Of a stretch of DNA of 64,000 nt, positions 38,292 through 45,914 are shown in pieces. A model generated the notes under the pieces. The model did no database searches. It had not been told where the DNA came from and saw nothing but the letters and a program-made list of their open reading frames with translations. The position numbers and the translations under genes were made by a program. Source of the stretch: Streptococcus suis (GTDB taxonomy: Bacteria > Bacillota > Bacilli > Lactobacillales > Streptococcaceae); NCBI GenBank assembly GCA_002831545.1, contig CP025095.1:2480001-2544000 (forward strand). The letters run 5' to 3'. How positions within the stretch are numbered: position 1 is the first letter of the stretch; every line of letters starts with the position of its first letter.

Positions 38292-38825
38292 CTATAGAGT
38301 GTATTCTAGGATTTCGCAGTAGGCTATAATTTCTTTGGGAACAAACTGGCGTATCAGCATACCATGACAGACGATAACGATTCGGTCATAGGCTTTGTAT
38401 TTTTCAAGGGCCTGTAAAAATCGCTCTCTCATCTCCGCAGCAGTCTCGTAGCGAACAGGTGAAGACTCAGGCACTGCTCCGCCATTTTCCAAAAATAATC
38501 GATGAGCTAAGACAGCCTCATCTTGACTGGCATTTTGCCCCGTCATATCTGGTCGCCACTCATGAAAAAAGGGCTCGACCAGAAGAGGCAGTTGGTTGGC
38601 ATGAGCAATATAAGTTGCAGTCTCCAAGGCCCGCGTGACGCTTGAAGCGATGACTACTTGAGCTTGGGAAAAGATAGGATTACTAGCAATTTCCTGAGCT
38701 AAAGTTCGCCCCTTTTCAGTTAAAGGAGCCAAATCCCGCCCAAAACCTGCATACAGCCGAGGATTATCATGCTGGTCAAACATGCTGTAGTCGGGCTCGG
38801 AATGTCGCACAAAAAGAATCTGCAT
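38292..38825 (-). CDS. Histidine phosphatase (phosphoglycerate-mutase-like) family protein
   Basis: 177 residues. The phospho-acceptor motif is FVRHSEPDY (His8 with Arg7), and the second catalytic His is in VCHGMLIRQF (about 153). Member of the histidine phosphatase branch 1 family; the substrate is unknown and a glycolytic mutase is unlikely given the short length. It lies six bases after dut and six before radA, a conserved order in streptococci. Confidence 0.85.
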   Translation of the reverse strand: MQILFVRHSEPDYSMFDQHDNPRLYAGFGRDLAPLTEKGRTLAQEIASNPIFSQAQVVIASSVTRALETATYIAHANQLPLLVEPFFHEWRPDMTGQNASQDEAVLAHRLFLENGGAVPESSPVRYETAAEMRERFLQALEKYKAYDRIVIVCHGMLIRQFVPKEIIAYCEILEYTL

Positions 38826-38831
38826 AGTAGT

Positions 38832-39275
38832 CTATTTCCCTGTCGAGCCAAATCCACCTGTCCGAACGCCGTCGGCCTGATCGCCGTCAGCCAAAAGGAA
38901 GGGGGCAAAAACAGCCTGCACAATTCGCTCGCCAGCTTCCACCACGACGGTTTCCTCGGTGATATTTCGCATCTGGGCAAAGATATGACCTTCATTGGCT
39001 GGATTGCCATAGTAGTCGCCGTCAATAACCCCAACAGAGTTAATCAGGACCAGGCCTTTCTTGCGAGGGTTGGACGAGCGGTCGTAGAGATAGAGGACTT
39101 CGTTTGCCTGCATATAGGCCTTAACACCTGTCGGCACTAGCTTAATTTCGCCTGGCTCCAAGCTGACCGTCTCCGCAGCCTTTAGGTCGTAACCTGCTGC
39201 GTGGGCTGTCTCACGTCTTGGCAATAAGTTTTCATCTGTAAACTGGCTGACCAGTTCGAATCCACGGATTTTCAT
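38832..39275 (-). CDS. dut: dUTP diphosphatase
   Basis: 147 residues, trimeric dUTPase type. Motifs visible: AAGYDLKA (motif 1), YDRSSNPRKKGLVL (motif 2), GVIDGDYYGN (motif 3), AGERIVQAVF (motif 4) and the C-terminal GGFGSTGK arm (motif 5). It converts dUTP to dUMP and keeps uracil out of DNA. First gene of dut-(histidine phosphatase)-radA. Confidence 0.95.
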   Translation of the reverse strand: MKIRGFELVSQFTDENLLPRRETAHAAGYDLKAAETVSLEPGEIKLVPTGVKAYMQANEVLYLYDRSSNPRKKGLVLINSVGVIDGDYYGNPANEGHIFAQMRNITEETVVVEAGERIVQAVFAPFLLADGDQADGVRTGGFGSTGK

Positions 39276-39365
39276 AATATTTTTTCTTTTATCCTTTCGA
39301 ATGGTAATTTAATAAGGTTTCTTAGATTGGTTTTTATCGTACTTAGGTTTATATGCACAATCCCT

Positions 39366-39395
39366 TTGACAATGCATCATGCTATCTGATATGAT
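39366..39395 (+). promoter_or_regulatory. Promoter of the Fst-like toxin mRNA
   Basis: TTGACA (39366-39371), 18 bases, TATGAT (39390-39395). Transcription should start near 39402, giving an mRNA of roughly 180 bases through the shared terminator. Confidence 0.75.
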
Positions 39396-39433
39396 AGACA
39401 AGCCCCCGGACTTTTTTGAAGGGAGGTGATACC

Positions 39434-39529
39434 GTGGCGGAAATCATTCTTACCGTGTTTTTTCTGCCGTTGTTGGTTAGTATTCTGACATCGTTGTTTG
39501 AATATTGGCTAAACAATCGCAGAAAGTAG
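39434..39529 (+). CDS. Fst/Ldr-type small membrane toxin (type I toxin-antitoxin)
   Basis: 31 residues from a GTG: a hydrophobic stretch ILTVFFLPLLVSILTSLF then EYWLNNRRK. This is the Fst pattern (Pro in the helix, WLN, basic end) of the plasmid pAD1 par toxin and its chromosomal homologues. A near-perfect Shine-Dalgarno (GGGAGGTGAT) precedes the GTG. The transcript overlaps a convergent small RNA gene and shares its terminator. Such peptides damage membranes when translated. Too short for ordinary gene finding. Confidence 0.87.
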   Translation: MAEIILTVFFLPLLVSILTSLFEYWLNNRRK

Positions 39530-39547
39530 CCCCAGGGGCAAAAGAAA

Positions 39548-39582
39548 AACCCTCAACGTTGCAGCGTTGGGGGCTTTTTTGA
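39548..39582. terminator. Shared bidirectional terminator of the par-like locus
   Basis: CCCTCAACG, loop, CGTTGGGGG with T run on the right and A run on the left. In par loci this stem-loop is common to toxin mRNA and antisense RNA and starts their pairing. Confidence 0.85.
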
Positions 39583-39615
39583 TACCGTGCTAACATTCTT
39601 ACCGCGTTTGTTAAC
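39548..39615 (-). ncRNA. RNAII-like antisense antitoxin RNA
   Basis: A transcript of about 65-70 bases is expected from the promoter at 39622-39650 to the shared terminator. It carries GATACCGTG and ATTCTTACCGCG segments (+ strand 39581-39606) that repeat the GATACCGTGG and ATTCTTACCGTG segments around the toxin start (39428-39457). These are the DRa/DRb-type direct repeats through which RNAII blocks toxin translation in the pAD1 par system. Confidence 0.8.
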
Positions 39616-39621
39616 AACATC

Positions 39622-39650
39622 AGTATAGCACCCCTTTATTCGATTGTCAA
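39622..39650 (-). promoter_or_regulatory. Promoter of the RNAII-like RNA
   Basis: Minus strand TTGACA (39650-39645), 17 bases, TATACT (39627-39622): stronger than the toxin promoter, as expected for an unstable antisense RNA made in excess. Confidence 0.85.
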
Positions 39651-39741
39651 ATGATACAGTATTGAGGACTTGATTTAATAGCACGATTGTCAGCTACTAG
39701 CTCTATTATACACTAATTCGTAAAAGCCTGCGATTTTCAAC

Positions 39742-39764
39742 AAAAAACACCTGATAAACAGGTG
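39742..39764 (-). terminator. Terminator of the rgg gene
   Basis: Minus strand CACCTG, loop TTTAT, CAGGTG, TTTTTT, about 28 bases after the rgg stop. Confidence 0.85.
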
Positions 39765-39791
39765 CTACTACTATAAACTAGCTCAAGCAGT

Positions 39792-40658
39792 TCAAACCAC
39801 TTCCGAGCCAAAAATCTCCCAACACTCCTCGACTTCTTTCTCCAACTGTTCAACCAACTCTAGCAAGTCTGCAGCTCGGAGAATGGCAAGTCCCTTGTCC
39901 ACCATCCCTCTATCCTGCCGAAAGATACCCATGCGAACATTGGCCATGCCTACATAATCAATCCGCATACTTTCCTGAGCCATAGTGTAAACTCTTTCCA
40001 TTACTGAAACACAAAGTTGGTACTCTTCATTTTTCAACAAAACAGTCGATAGATTGTAAAGAAAAGCAAACTGACTAACCTGTACATCTCTGAAGTCCTT
40101 ATACTTGTCCAAGGAAAGCAAGATTTTATCTACAAAGCCTTTCAATTGGGATATAGGAATGATTGGAAGTACCAGACCCAACTTACGAAAATCAGCTAAA
40201 TACCAAGTGTCTGACTTCTCCAATTCTTTCCAGAGTGCTTGCCCCAACTGTCTGGTCCGCTCCCCATCTCCTGTCTGACAAATAGAGAGTGCTAACCGTA
40301 TCTGTTGTTCTATCCGCTGAACCCGTATATCTTCCTGCCTCTTCAAATACTGCTCTACTTGGTACAAAAAATCTTGACAGTTTGATTCAGAAAAAAATTG
40401 TCCTCTCAGATTTTCAAAGCGATGGATGATAGACGAACGCTCCGAAGGCTGATAGGCATGGCAGATATAGTCAAACTCCGCAAAGGTCATATCCAACTGA
40501 CGGAGGATATGGGAAAAGTGGGCAATGGTAGGGTACTCCTTGTTGTTTTCAATTTTTGATAGGGTCGTCCGTGACAAGGCATCTCCACAAACATCCTGCT
40601 GGCTAAGCCCTTTGGACTTACGAATTTCTTTTAAGACTGTTCCAAAATCCCATTTCAT
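39792..40658 (-). CDS. Rgg/GadR/MutR-family regulator
   Basis: 288 residues. Helix-turn-helix at about 6-60 (LKEIRKSKGLSQQDVCGDALSRTTLSKIENNKEYPT), then an all-helical C-terminal region as in the Rgg peptide-binding (TPR-like) domain. Rgg proteins respond to short secreted hydrophobic peptides in quorum sensing. A 36-residue hydrophobic peptide gene starts 108 bases away on the other strand and is followed by a lactococcin-972 locus, so this regulator probably controls bacteriocin production. It ends in its own terminator. Confidence 0.9.
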   Translation of the reverse strand: MKWDFGTVLKEIRKSKGLSQQDVCGDALSRTTLSKIENNKEYPTIAHFSHILRQLDMTFAEFDYICHAYQPSERSSIIHRFENLRGQFFSESNCQDFLYQVEQYLKRQEDIRVQRIEQQIRLALSICQTGDGERTRQLGQALWKELEKSDTWYLADFRKLGLVLPIIPISQLKGFVDKILLSLDKYKDFRDVQVSQFAFLYNLSTVLLKNEEYQLCVSVMERVYTMAQESMRIDYVGMANVRMGIFRQDRGMVDKGLAILRAADLLELVEQLEKEVEECWEIFGSEVV

Positions 40659-40766
40659 GCAAGACCTCCAAAAAATGTGAGAAATGTTTACGTTTTCATC
40701 TTTTGCATTTATTCTATGATACCATAATAGTAAAGAAAAACAAACAAAATAATAGGAGGCACTTTT

Positions 40767-40877
40767 ATGAAAAATTGGAAAAACTATCTCTTGCTTTTAA
40801 CTTACTCAGCCATCCTACTAGCCCCTCAACTTTTAGGGGGTGGATGGGTTATCATTTGGCCAGTTATCAATAAATAA
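40767..40877 (+). CDS. Short hydrophobic peptide, possible Rgg pheromone precursor
   Basis: 36 residues: a basic start MKNWKNY, a hydrophobic run (LLLLTYSAILLAPQLL), then GGGWVIIWPVINK. AGGAGG lies seven bases before the ATG. Placement divergent from rgg and at the head of the bacteriocin genes is what is seen for SHP and ComS-like pheromones, whose active part is a C-terminal hydrophobic peptide often with tryptophans. It is longer than typical SHPs (20-25), so a small bacteriocin or membrane peptide is possible. Confidence 0.6.
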   Translation: MKNWKNYLLLLTYSAILLAPQLLGGGWVIIWPVINK

Positions 40878-40912
40878 GCTACCACTATCTCACCACTCTG
40901 GAAAGGAGGAAA

Positions 40913-41011
40913 ATGACTGAAAACTATATGTTGGGTGGAGGGGATGGGAAAGCTAATCTTAAAAATAAAAATACACTTAGAAAGGAAAATTATCATGAAA
41001 AAGTTTGCTAA
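40913..41011 (+). CDS. Candidate 32-residue peptide overlapping the bacteriocin start
   Basis: Starts with an excellent ribosome site (AAAGGAGGAAAATG) and runs MTENYMLGGGDGKANLKNKN to a stop 17 bases inside the bacteriocin gene, in another frame. It might couple translation of the bacteriocin or be a genuine small peptide; no homologue is recognised. It lacks a signal or hydrophobic segment. Confidence 0.4.
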   Translation: MTENYMLGGGDGKANLKNKNTLRKENYHEKVC

Positions 41012-41279
41012 ATTAGTTTTTGCGGTGGGAATCGCTTGTAGTTTAATGGCATCCACAGTCGCCTTTGCAGACTTTGTCGAAGGTGGTGAATGGCATTATG
41101 GAGTCGGATGGACAGGAACCTACGGATATTCCAACTACCATCATCCAACACGTTCTCATACTGCTACTGTAAGAAATGGGCAACATGAAAACCGTCAACG
41201 CCAAGGTGCGGGTATATGGGCTAAAGCATCAATTACCAAAATCCCTCCAACTGGTATGGAATATTTCTATGGTTTTTGA
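40995..41279 (+). CDS. Lactococcin 972 family bacteriocin
   Basis: 94 residues. Sec signal peptide at 1-26 (KLVFAVGIACSLMASTVAFA), then a mature part with EGGEWHYGVG, SNYHHPTRSHTATVRNG, AGIWAKASI and the aromatic end EYFYGF. These blocks follow lactococcin 972 in order. That bacteriocin binds lipid II and blocks septum formation in lactococci. The ATG at 40995 follows AAAGGA by eight bases. It is followed by the dedicated membrane protein and ABC ATPase genes, the standard lactococcin-972 layout. Confidence 0.93.
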   Translation: MKKFAKLVFAVGIACSLMASTVAFADFVEGGEWHYGVGWTGTYGYSNYHHPTRSHTATVRNGQHENRQRQGAGIWAKASITKIPPTGMEYFYGF

Positions 41280-41443
41280 TAAACACTAGGTGTACACTAA
41301 AAATAAATCAGGAATCCACAAATGATGGAATTGTGAAACAAACGATTACCATGCTCAGAAATGTTTGATAGTAGGGTAATCGGGAACAACTGTTACTCAT
41401 CAATTGCTAAATGACTGATAGTCAAATTCAAAAAGATAGTTAG

Positions 41444-41478
41444 TTTCCGACCAGCTCTATTGGTGTGCTGGTCGGAAA
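41444..41478 (+). promoter_or_regulatory. Perfect 12-base-pair hairpin between bacteriocin and transporter genes
   Basis: TTTCCGACCAGC, 11-base loop, GCTGGTCGGAAA, with no T run after it and the ribosome site of the next gene 7 bases on. It may be a processing or partial termination point that lowers transporter expression relative to bacteriocin. Bases 41280-41443 contain nothing else I recognise. Confidence 0.6.
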
Positions 41479-41500
41479 ACGTATATAAGGAGGTGTTCAG

Positions 41501-43609
41501 ATGAAAAGGCTAAACCATTTCTGTATGATTCTACTTCTGTGTTGTGTCAGTTTTATCGTTGTAAATCTACACTATACTAAGGAAATCAATCGCATACGCG
41601 AATTAGGAACGACTGACTATTCATTTCAATTTTATTTACGCGATAGTGCCGTTCCTTCACAGGATTTACTGCATTTTTTTGAAAAAATTGCTGATAAATA
41701 CGACGTTTCAATTGTCAAAACAGATAGCAACACCGAGGTAATAAAAGCAGGTGTTTTTTCTCATGAGACCTTTCCTTATAAAGATTTTGGAATCCAGCAA
41801 CTTACTTTTAACGAAGACGGAAGTGGATCTTATACAAATATACAATCCTCCGACAAACTAGGGCATATCCCAACATTTTTGCAGGCTAAGACGATACGGC
41901 TCATCACTTTAAAAAACTATTTTCAAGATACATCCCATACACTAAATGGTCAGTATACCGTCACATCAACAAAATCAATAAACGATACTGAAATAGTACA
42001 GGAATTGAGTCATTTTTTCAATATTGATTCTTCCACACTATTGACACCAACCTTTGAAACAGCAGTAGAGTTGATAAATAGAGACTTGCTACTAGTAGCA
42101 CTCATCTGCTGTATCGCATTTTTACTCCTTTCATTAACTTCTGTCTATCAACCAATTTTAGATATCAAACATATCGGCGTTGAAAAAATACTTGGATACA
42201 GTAACTTAGAGATTTTCTATCGCTATGTAAAACAAAACATACTAATCATAGGGATCGGTAGTATCATTCTAAATAGTTTACCATTTCTGTTTTTTGACTA
42301 CATTCCTCAAGGTTTTTCAGCTATGATGCTGCTAGCACATTTTATCCTCCTTCAAGTCTATCTACTCATCAACATTTTAGTCATCACAATTATCCAACGC
42401 ATTAATGCAGCATCCATCATAAAAGGATTTGTTTCCTTCAAAACAGGGTTCTATATCAATAATTTCTTCAAATGCTGTCTCACACTTCTTATCACTATTT
42501 TGATGATTGGTGTCGGAAATAGCATGTATGAGGAACATCAAGAGTTGAACTATCAAGAACAGTGGGAAAAACAAGGAGATTTCCTAACACTCGAAACCGT
42601 AAAATCAGGAAATCAACTCTGGCAAGATAGCCTGTCTGGTTCCGACAAAGCTCATCAATATTATTACTCCTTATATAAGAATTTGACAGAAAATCTTCCA
42701 ACTTATTATATTCGTTCTAGTATCATAAACCCTAGCAATTTCTCACATCTCAAAGAATTTGAACATTCAACATTGGCTAATGACATCCCTGTTCTATATG
42801 CCAACAAATCCTATCTCGAGAGTATAGGATTTCCTATCCCACATACAAGTAAACAATTGACCGTACTCTTTCCAGCATCAATGAAAGAAAATGAAGAGTC
42901 TGACGAAAATCTAGCAAAATTGATTGGTTTGCTGTCACTGAAATATGAAGAACAAGTGATAAAAACAATCAGCGAAGTAGATGTTGAATGCATTTATTAT
43001 GAAAGTGATTGGACATTCTTCCCTTACAATGAAACCTTATCCAACAATTTCACTAATCCAATCATTAGTCTGGTCAATGACAACGACATGTCGTGGGAAG
43101 ATAAAGCACACCTGTCAAATACTGGATTAAGTAGCCCAATTAAAATTGCAAATACCCCTCAAAATCAACAAAAAATCGAACAAATTCTTCAGAAATTGCC
43201 TGATGATAGCTATTTCAAGTTCTCATCAATAAAATCTATTCAACAAGGATGTGTAGATAGTTTCCGCGATGCTAGTCGTAACTTCATCACCTTGTTTGCG
43301 ATTATCTGCTTACTGAGCATTGTTGTTTCCTATTTTATCGTGAGGAGTATGTTCCTATGGAGAAAATCTCATATCTTCACAATGAAATTTTTAGGATGGT
43401 CACTCCTTGACCGCTATAAACCAATTCTAATTGGACTAGCATTACTTTATTTGCTACCTCTTCCAGTTATTTTAATAGCTGGTAAGTCACTATTTCCTCT
43501 TGTACTTTTTTTACTATTTGCCATTGCTGATGGAGGTATCTTCCTATTTACATCGCTGAGCATGGAGCAAAAAAATCTTGTACAATACTTGAAAGGAGAG
43601 AACTTATGA
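41501..43609 (+). CDS. Lactococcin-972-associated integral membrane protein (putative immunity/permease)
   Basis: 702 residues. One N-terminal helix (FCMILLLCCVSFIVV), an extracellular region, four central helices (about 195-345), a second long extracellular region and three C-terminal helices (about 590-690): an FtsX/MacB-like permease arrangement. It matches the family described as bacteriocin-associated integral membrane protein of the lactococcin 972 group (DUF1430). With the following ATPase it would form an ABC complex for export or immunity; which one is unsettled. Its last codons overlap the ATPase start by four bases. Confidence 0.87.
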   Translation: MKRLNHFCMILLLCCVSFIVVNLHYTKEINRIRELGTTDYSFQFYLRDSAVPSQDLLHFFEKIADKYDVSIVKTDSNTEVIKAGVFSHETFPYKDFGIQQLTFNEDGSGSYTNIQSSDKLGHIPTFLQAKTIRLITLKNYFQDTSHTLNGQYTVTSTKSINDTEIVQELSHFFNIDSSTLLTPTFETAVELINRDLLLVALICCIAFLLLSLTSVYQPILDIKHIGVEKILGYSNLEIFYRYVKQNILIIGIGSIILNSLPFLFFDYIPQGFSAMMLLAHFILLQVYLLINILVITIIQRINAASIIKGFVSFKTGFYINNFFKCCLTLLITILMIGVGNSMYEEHQELNYQEQWEKQGDFLTLETVKSGNQLWQDSLSGSDKAHQYYYSLYKNLTENLPTYYIRSSIINPSNFSHLKEFEHSTLANDIPVLYANKSYLESIGFPIPHTSKQLTVLFPASMKENEESDENLAKLIGLLSLKYEEQVIKTISEVDVECIYYESDWTFFPYNETLSNNFTNPIISLVNDNDMSWEDKAHLSNTGLSSPIKIANTPQNQQKIEQILQKLPDDSYFKFSSIKSIQQGCVDSFRDASRNFITLFAIICLLSIVVSYFIVRSMFLWRKSHIFTMKFLGWSLLDRYKPILIGLALLYLLPLPVILIAGKSLFPLVLFLLFAIADGGIFLFTSLSMEQKNLVQYLKGENL

Positions 43610-44235
43610 TTCATTTAGAACATATCTTTAAAAAGATTGGTCAAAAACATATCCTACATGATTTTTCCCTCCACATTGAACAAGGTGAATTAGTCGCAAT
43701 TGTTGGAAAAAGTGGCAGCGGAAAAACAACATTACTAAACATCATTGGCTTGCTTGACGGTGAATACGAAGGAAATTACCTCCTATTTGGTCATTCAAAC
43801 GTACCTGTAAACACTAGGACATCTCAAAAAATAATTCGGGAACAAATTTCCTATCTATTCCAAAATTTTGCACTAATTGAGAACGAAAGCGTCGAGTATA
43901 ATCTCCTGATGGCATTGAAATATACCAGATTATCAAAAAGGGAAAAGGAAGAGTCTATAAAAAATATACTAGAAAAAATCGGACTAGCAAACACGCTAAA
44001 ACAAAAAATTTCCGAGCTATCTGGAGGAGAACAGCAACGAATTGCTATCGCTCGGGCTCTACTCAAACCAAGCAATCTTATCTTGGCAGATGAGCCAACG
44101 GGATCATTAGATCAAGAAAATAGGGACTTAATCCTACAATTTCTCATAGAAATGAATAATCGTGGTAAGACAGTGATTATCGTCACACACGATCCATATA
44201 TTGCCGATAAGTGTCAGCGGATTGTTCGTTTATGA
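43606..44235 (+). CDS. ABC transporter ATP-binding protein, lactococcin-972 group
   Basis: 209 residues. Walker A GKSGSGKTT (about 34-42), Q-loop in ISYLFQNFALIENESVEYN, signature LSGGEQQRIAIARALL, Walker B LILADEPTGSLD and H-loop VTHDP are all intact. The sequence resembles the MacB/LolD type. ATGA overlap with the membrane protein gene shows translational coupling and a joint complex. Confidence 0.94.
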   Translation: MIHLEHIFKKIGQKHILHDFSLHIEQGELVAIVGKSGSGKTTLLNIIGLLDGEYEGNYLLFGHSNVPVNTRTSQKIIREQISYLFQNFALIENESVEYNLLMALKYTRLSKREKEESIKNILEKIGLANTLKQKISELSGGEQQRIAIARALLKPSNLILADEPTGSLDQENRDLILQFLIEMNNRGKTVIIVTHDPYIADKCQRIVRL

Positions 44236-44395
44236 TTTAGATAGTTTCTACACCCTTGGCGAATCAGGCATTCCACTACAACTGCAAAAATCAATGCTCT
44301 AGAACGTATGCCATGCATCACTTGACCCAAGTTTACGATAAATAAACACAACACTTATCTAGTTCTTTCATAAAATACAGCCAGGAGGTACAACC

Positions 44396-44611
44396 ATGAC
44401 TGCTGCATTCATCATTTTTTTAATCATAAAAGTATTAGCTCTCATTCTATTCCTTGCTTGTTTATTTCTAGGTTATAAACTAGTTAAAACATTAAATAAA
44501 AAGCAAGTATCTCCTGCAAAAAAATGGGGAATCATTGGTCTCTATAGCCTATTTTTGCTTATCGTAGCCTATCTTGCAACATTTGTTGTCGTACTGGGAA
44601 TCAATACTTAG
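44396..44611 (+). CDS. Small two-helix membrane protein in the bacteriocin locus
   Basis: 71 residues: two hydrophobic helices (IFLIIKVLALILFLACLFLG and LYSLFLLIVAYLATFVVVLG) joined by a lysine-rich loop. CAGGAGG lies eight bases before the ATG. No family recognised. In bacteriocin loci such proteins are commonly immunity or accessory proteins; this is inference. Bases 44236-44395 hold no gene I can support. Confidence 0.65.
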   Translation: MTAAFIIFLIIKVLALILFLACLFLGYKLVKTLNKKQVSPAKKWGIIGLYSLFLLIVAYLATFVVVLGINT

Positions 44612-44647
44612 GCTTCGAATTTTGTGATATATATGTAAGGAGAGACA

Positions 44648-44938
44648 ATAATAGATATCAAAACGAACAAAACCTTATTAAGGCAAATTGAGACTATCCT
44701 TGACACACAGCTCTTATCGGTCAAAGAACTTGCGATATTGAAACATACACAAACTGCCCTTCAACACAACGAATACCTTTTAAAGGTCATCGCTTACTTA
44801 AAACAAGAACTTTCGCCTCTTGCAATAAGCAACTCATTGACTCCAGAAGTTTCAGAGTTATTTCTTGAAATAAACAGACAGCACCCAGCAACACGAGCTG
44901 CCGCGATTTGGAATTTTCTTGTTCCAAAAACTAAATAA
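44648..44938 (+). CDS. Enterocin A-type immunity protein, start codon ATA
   Basis: The open frame encodes 96 residues: IIDIKTNKTLLRQIETIL, LSVKELAILKHTQTALQHNE, LLKVIAYLKQELSPLAIS and LTPEVSELFLEINRQHP. The four-helix pattern and size fit the EntA immunity family of class IIa bacteriocins. AAGGAG is five and eight bases before two consecutive ATA codons, where ATG would be expected; the next conventional start (TTG at 44738) has no ribosome site and would remove a third of the protein. Either AUA is used for weak initiation or the gene has lost its start. Confidence 0.6.
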   Translation: MIDIKTNKTLLRQIETILDTQLLSVKELAILKHTQTALQHNEYLLKVIAYLKQELSPLAISNSLTPEVSELFLEINRQHPATRAAAIWNFLVPKTK

Positions 44939-45025
44939 TTAGGAATGGACATAACCAACATAAACATCTTGATTATCTACTAATCTCAGGGATAAATCCA
45001 ACCATTTTCTTAGGAGGTGCTCGAC

Positions 45026-45169
45026 ATAGTTTACTTGAAAATAATCATTCTCTGGATTTCTCTAGCCCTTGCATTGTACGGGGACAAGTTCATTCAGAAA
45101 GATTTCCCAATTTGGAAAGGGATTTTCCTACTTATTGCTCTGGCAAGTTCACTTTCTTTTCTATTTTAA
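45026..45169 (+). CDS. Tiny membrane protein with apparent ATA start
   Basis: AGGAGG is followed after eight bases by ATA and an open frame of 47 codons: VYLKIIILWISLALALYG, DKFIQKDFPIWKG, FLLIALASSLSFLF, i.e. two hydrophobic helices around a charged turn. No in-frame ATG or well-placed GTG/TTG exists. The protein is of the kind found as small immunity proteins in lantibiotic and blp loci. Same start anomaly as the gene before. Confidence 0.45.
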   Translation: MVYLKIIILWISLALALYGDKFIQKDFPIWKGIFLLIALASSLSFLF

Positions 45170-45203
45170 TCCCACATAGAGTATTTTGGAAAGGAAAACA
45201 GTT

Positions 45204-45392
45204 ATGAAACCAATCAAACTCTTTCATAAAAAATCGACAGTTTTCACTCTGATTGGCCTCCACTTAGTTGTCTTCCTACTTAGTGGACTTCGCTCTTGGA
45301 TATTGCACCAACCCTTCAAATGGTGGATTACCCTAGGGATTAGTGTCGGTTTTTCAGTTGCTTATCTCTTAGTAACAAAAAATGACCCCTAG
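45204..45392 (+). CDS. Small membrane protein at the end of the bacteriocin locus
   Basis: 62 residues: basic start KPIKLFHKKST, then helix FTLIGLHLVVFLLSGLRSW and helix WWITLGISVGFSVAYLLV. AAAGGA is eight bases before the ATG. No family recognised; probably an immunity-like or accessory protein by position. Confidence 0.6.
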   Translation: MKPIKLFHKKSTVFTLIGLHLVVFLLSGLRSWILHQPFKWWITLGISVGFSVAYLLVTKNDP

Positions 45393-45528
45393 CCATCAAC
45401 GACTCACTAACTAGAAAATTGCTAATAAACTACATCAGATGAATATGAAAACATTCCGAGAAAATCTATACAAGACTGAATGCATCAAGTTATCTAGCTT
45501 AATCTTGAAGTCGTATAGAACAAATACT

Positions 45529-45634
45529 TATACTCAATGAAAATCAAAAACAGACTAGGCGACGCAGATGCAGATAGAACTGAAGTTCATCAAATCAAGC
45601 CAACAACGTCTGATTTTGATTTTCGAAGAGTATT
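45529..45634. repeat. BOX-like short repeat
   Basis: TATACTCAATGAAAATC to GATTTTCGAAGAGTATT with the inner ACAGACTAGGCGACGCAG and GTTCATCAAATCAAG blocks, close to the copy at 17024-17126. Bases 45393-45528 and 45635-45782 hold no other feature I can support; a decayed second copy may lie at about 45692-45770. Confidence 0.75.
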
Positions 45635-45782
45635 AAAAACCAGTCAATCACAGAAATAGAGATTGACTGGTTTTTGCTGTTCACATTCTTATACCAAATA
45701 ACATTCAAAATCAGACTAAACGATACAGATGGAACTCTGGCCCTCCTATTTATTCAATGAAATTGGCTATGATTTTTGAGGT

Positions 45783-45900
45783 GTGCTATTCAAACACAAA
45801 CTGGTTGTGGTAGAGTTCGGCGTAGTAGCCGTTGAGCTTGAGGAGTTGGCTATGGTTGCCTTGCTCGATTACTTTTCCATCCTTGAGGACGATGATCACC
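45783..45900 (-). pseudogene. 3' fragment of an ABC exporter gene
   Basis: About 118 bases, nearly identical to the last 118 bases of the ABC gene at 49476 (same [12 protein letters not shown] ending with stop, and [11 protein letters not shown]). Similarity stops abruptly at about 45900, just before the DUF454 gene. The rest of the gene is missing, so it is a remnant of a duplication or deletion. Confidence 0.8.
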
Positions 45901-45914
45901 CCTCAAATCTGACT

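Noticed and set aside
39276..39365. Riboswitch upstream of the small toxin gene
   Set aside because: The stretch is short and AT-rich with no conserved aptamer pattern; the par-type antisense arrangement explains the regulation.
17024..45634. CRISPR array
   Set aside because: The repeats found are dispersed, with ends of BOX or MITE type; no regularly spaced short repeats with unique spacers and no cas genes are present in the window.
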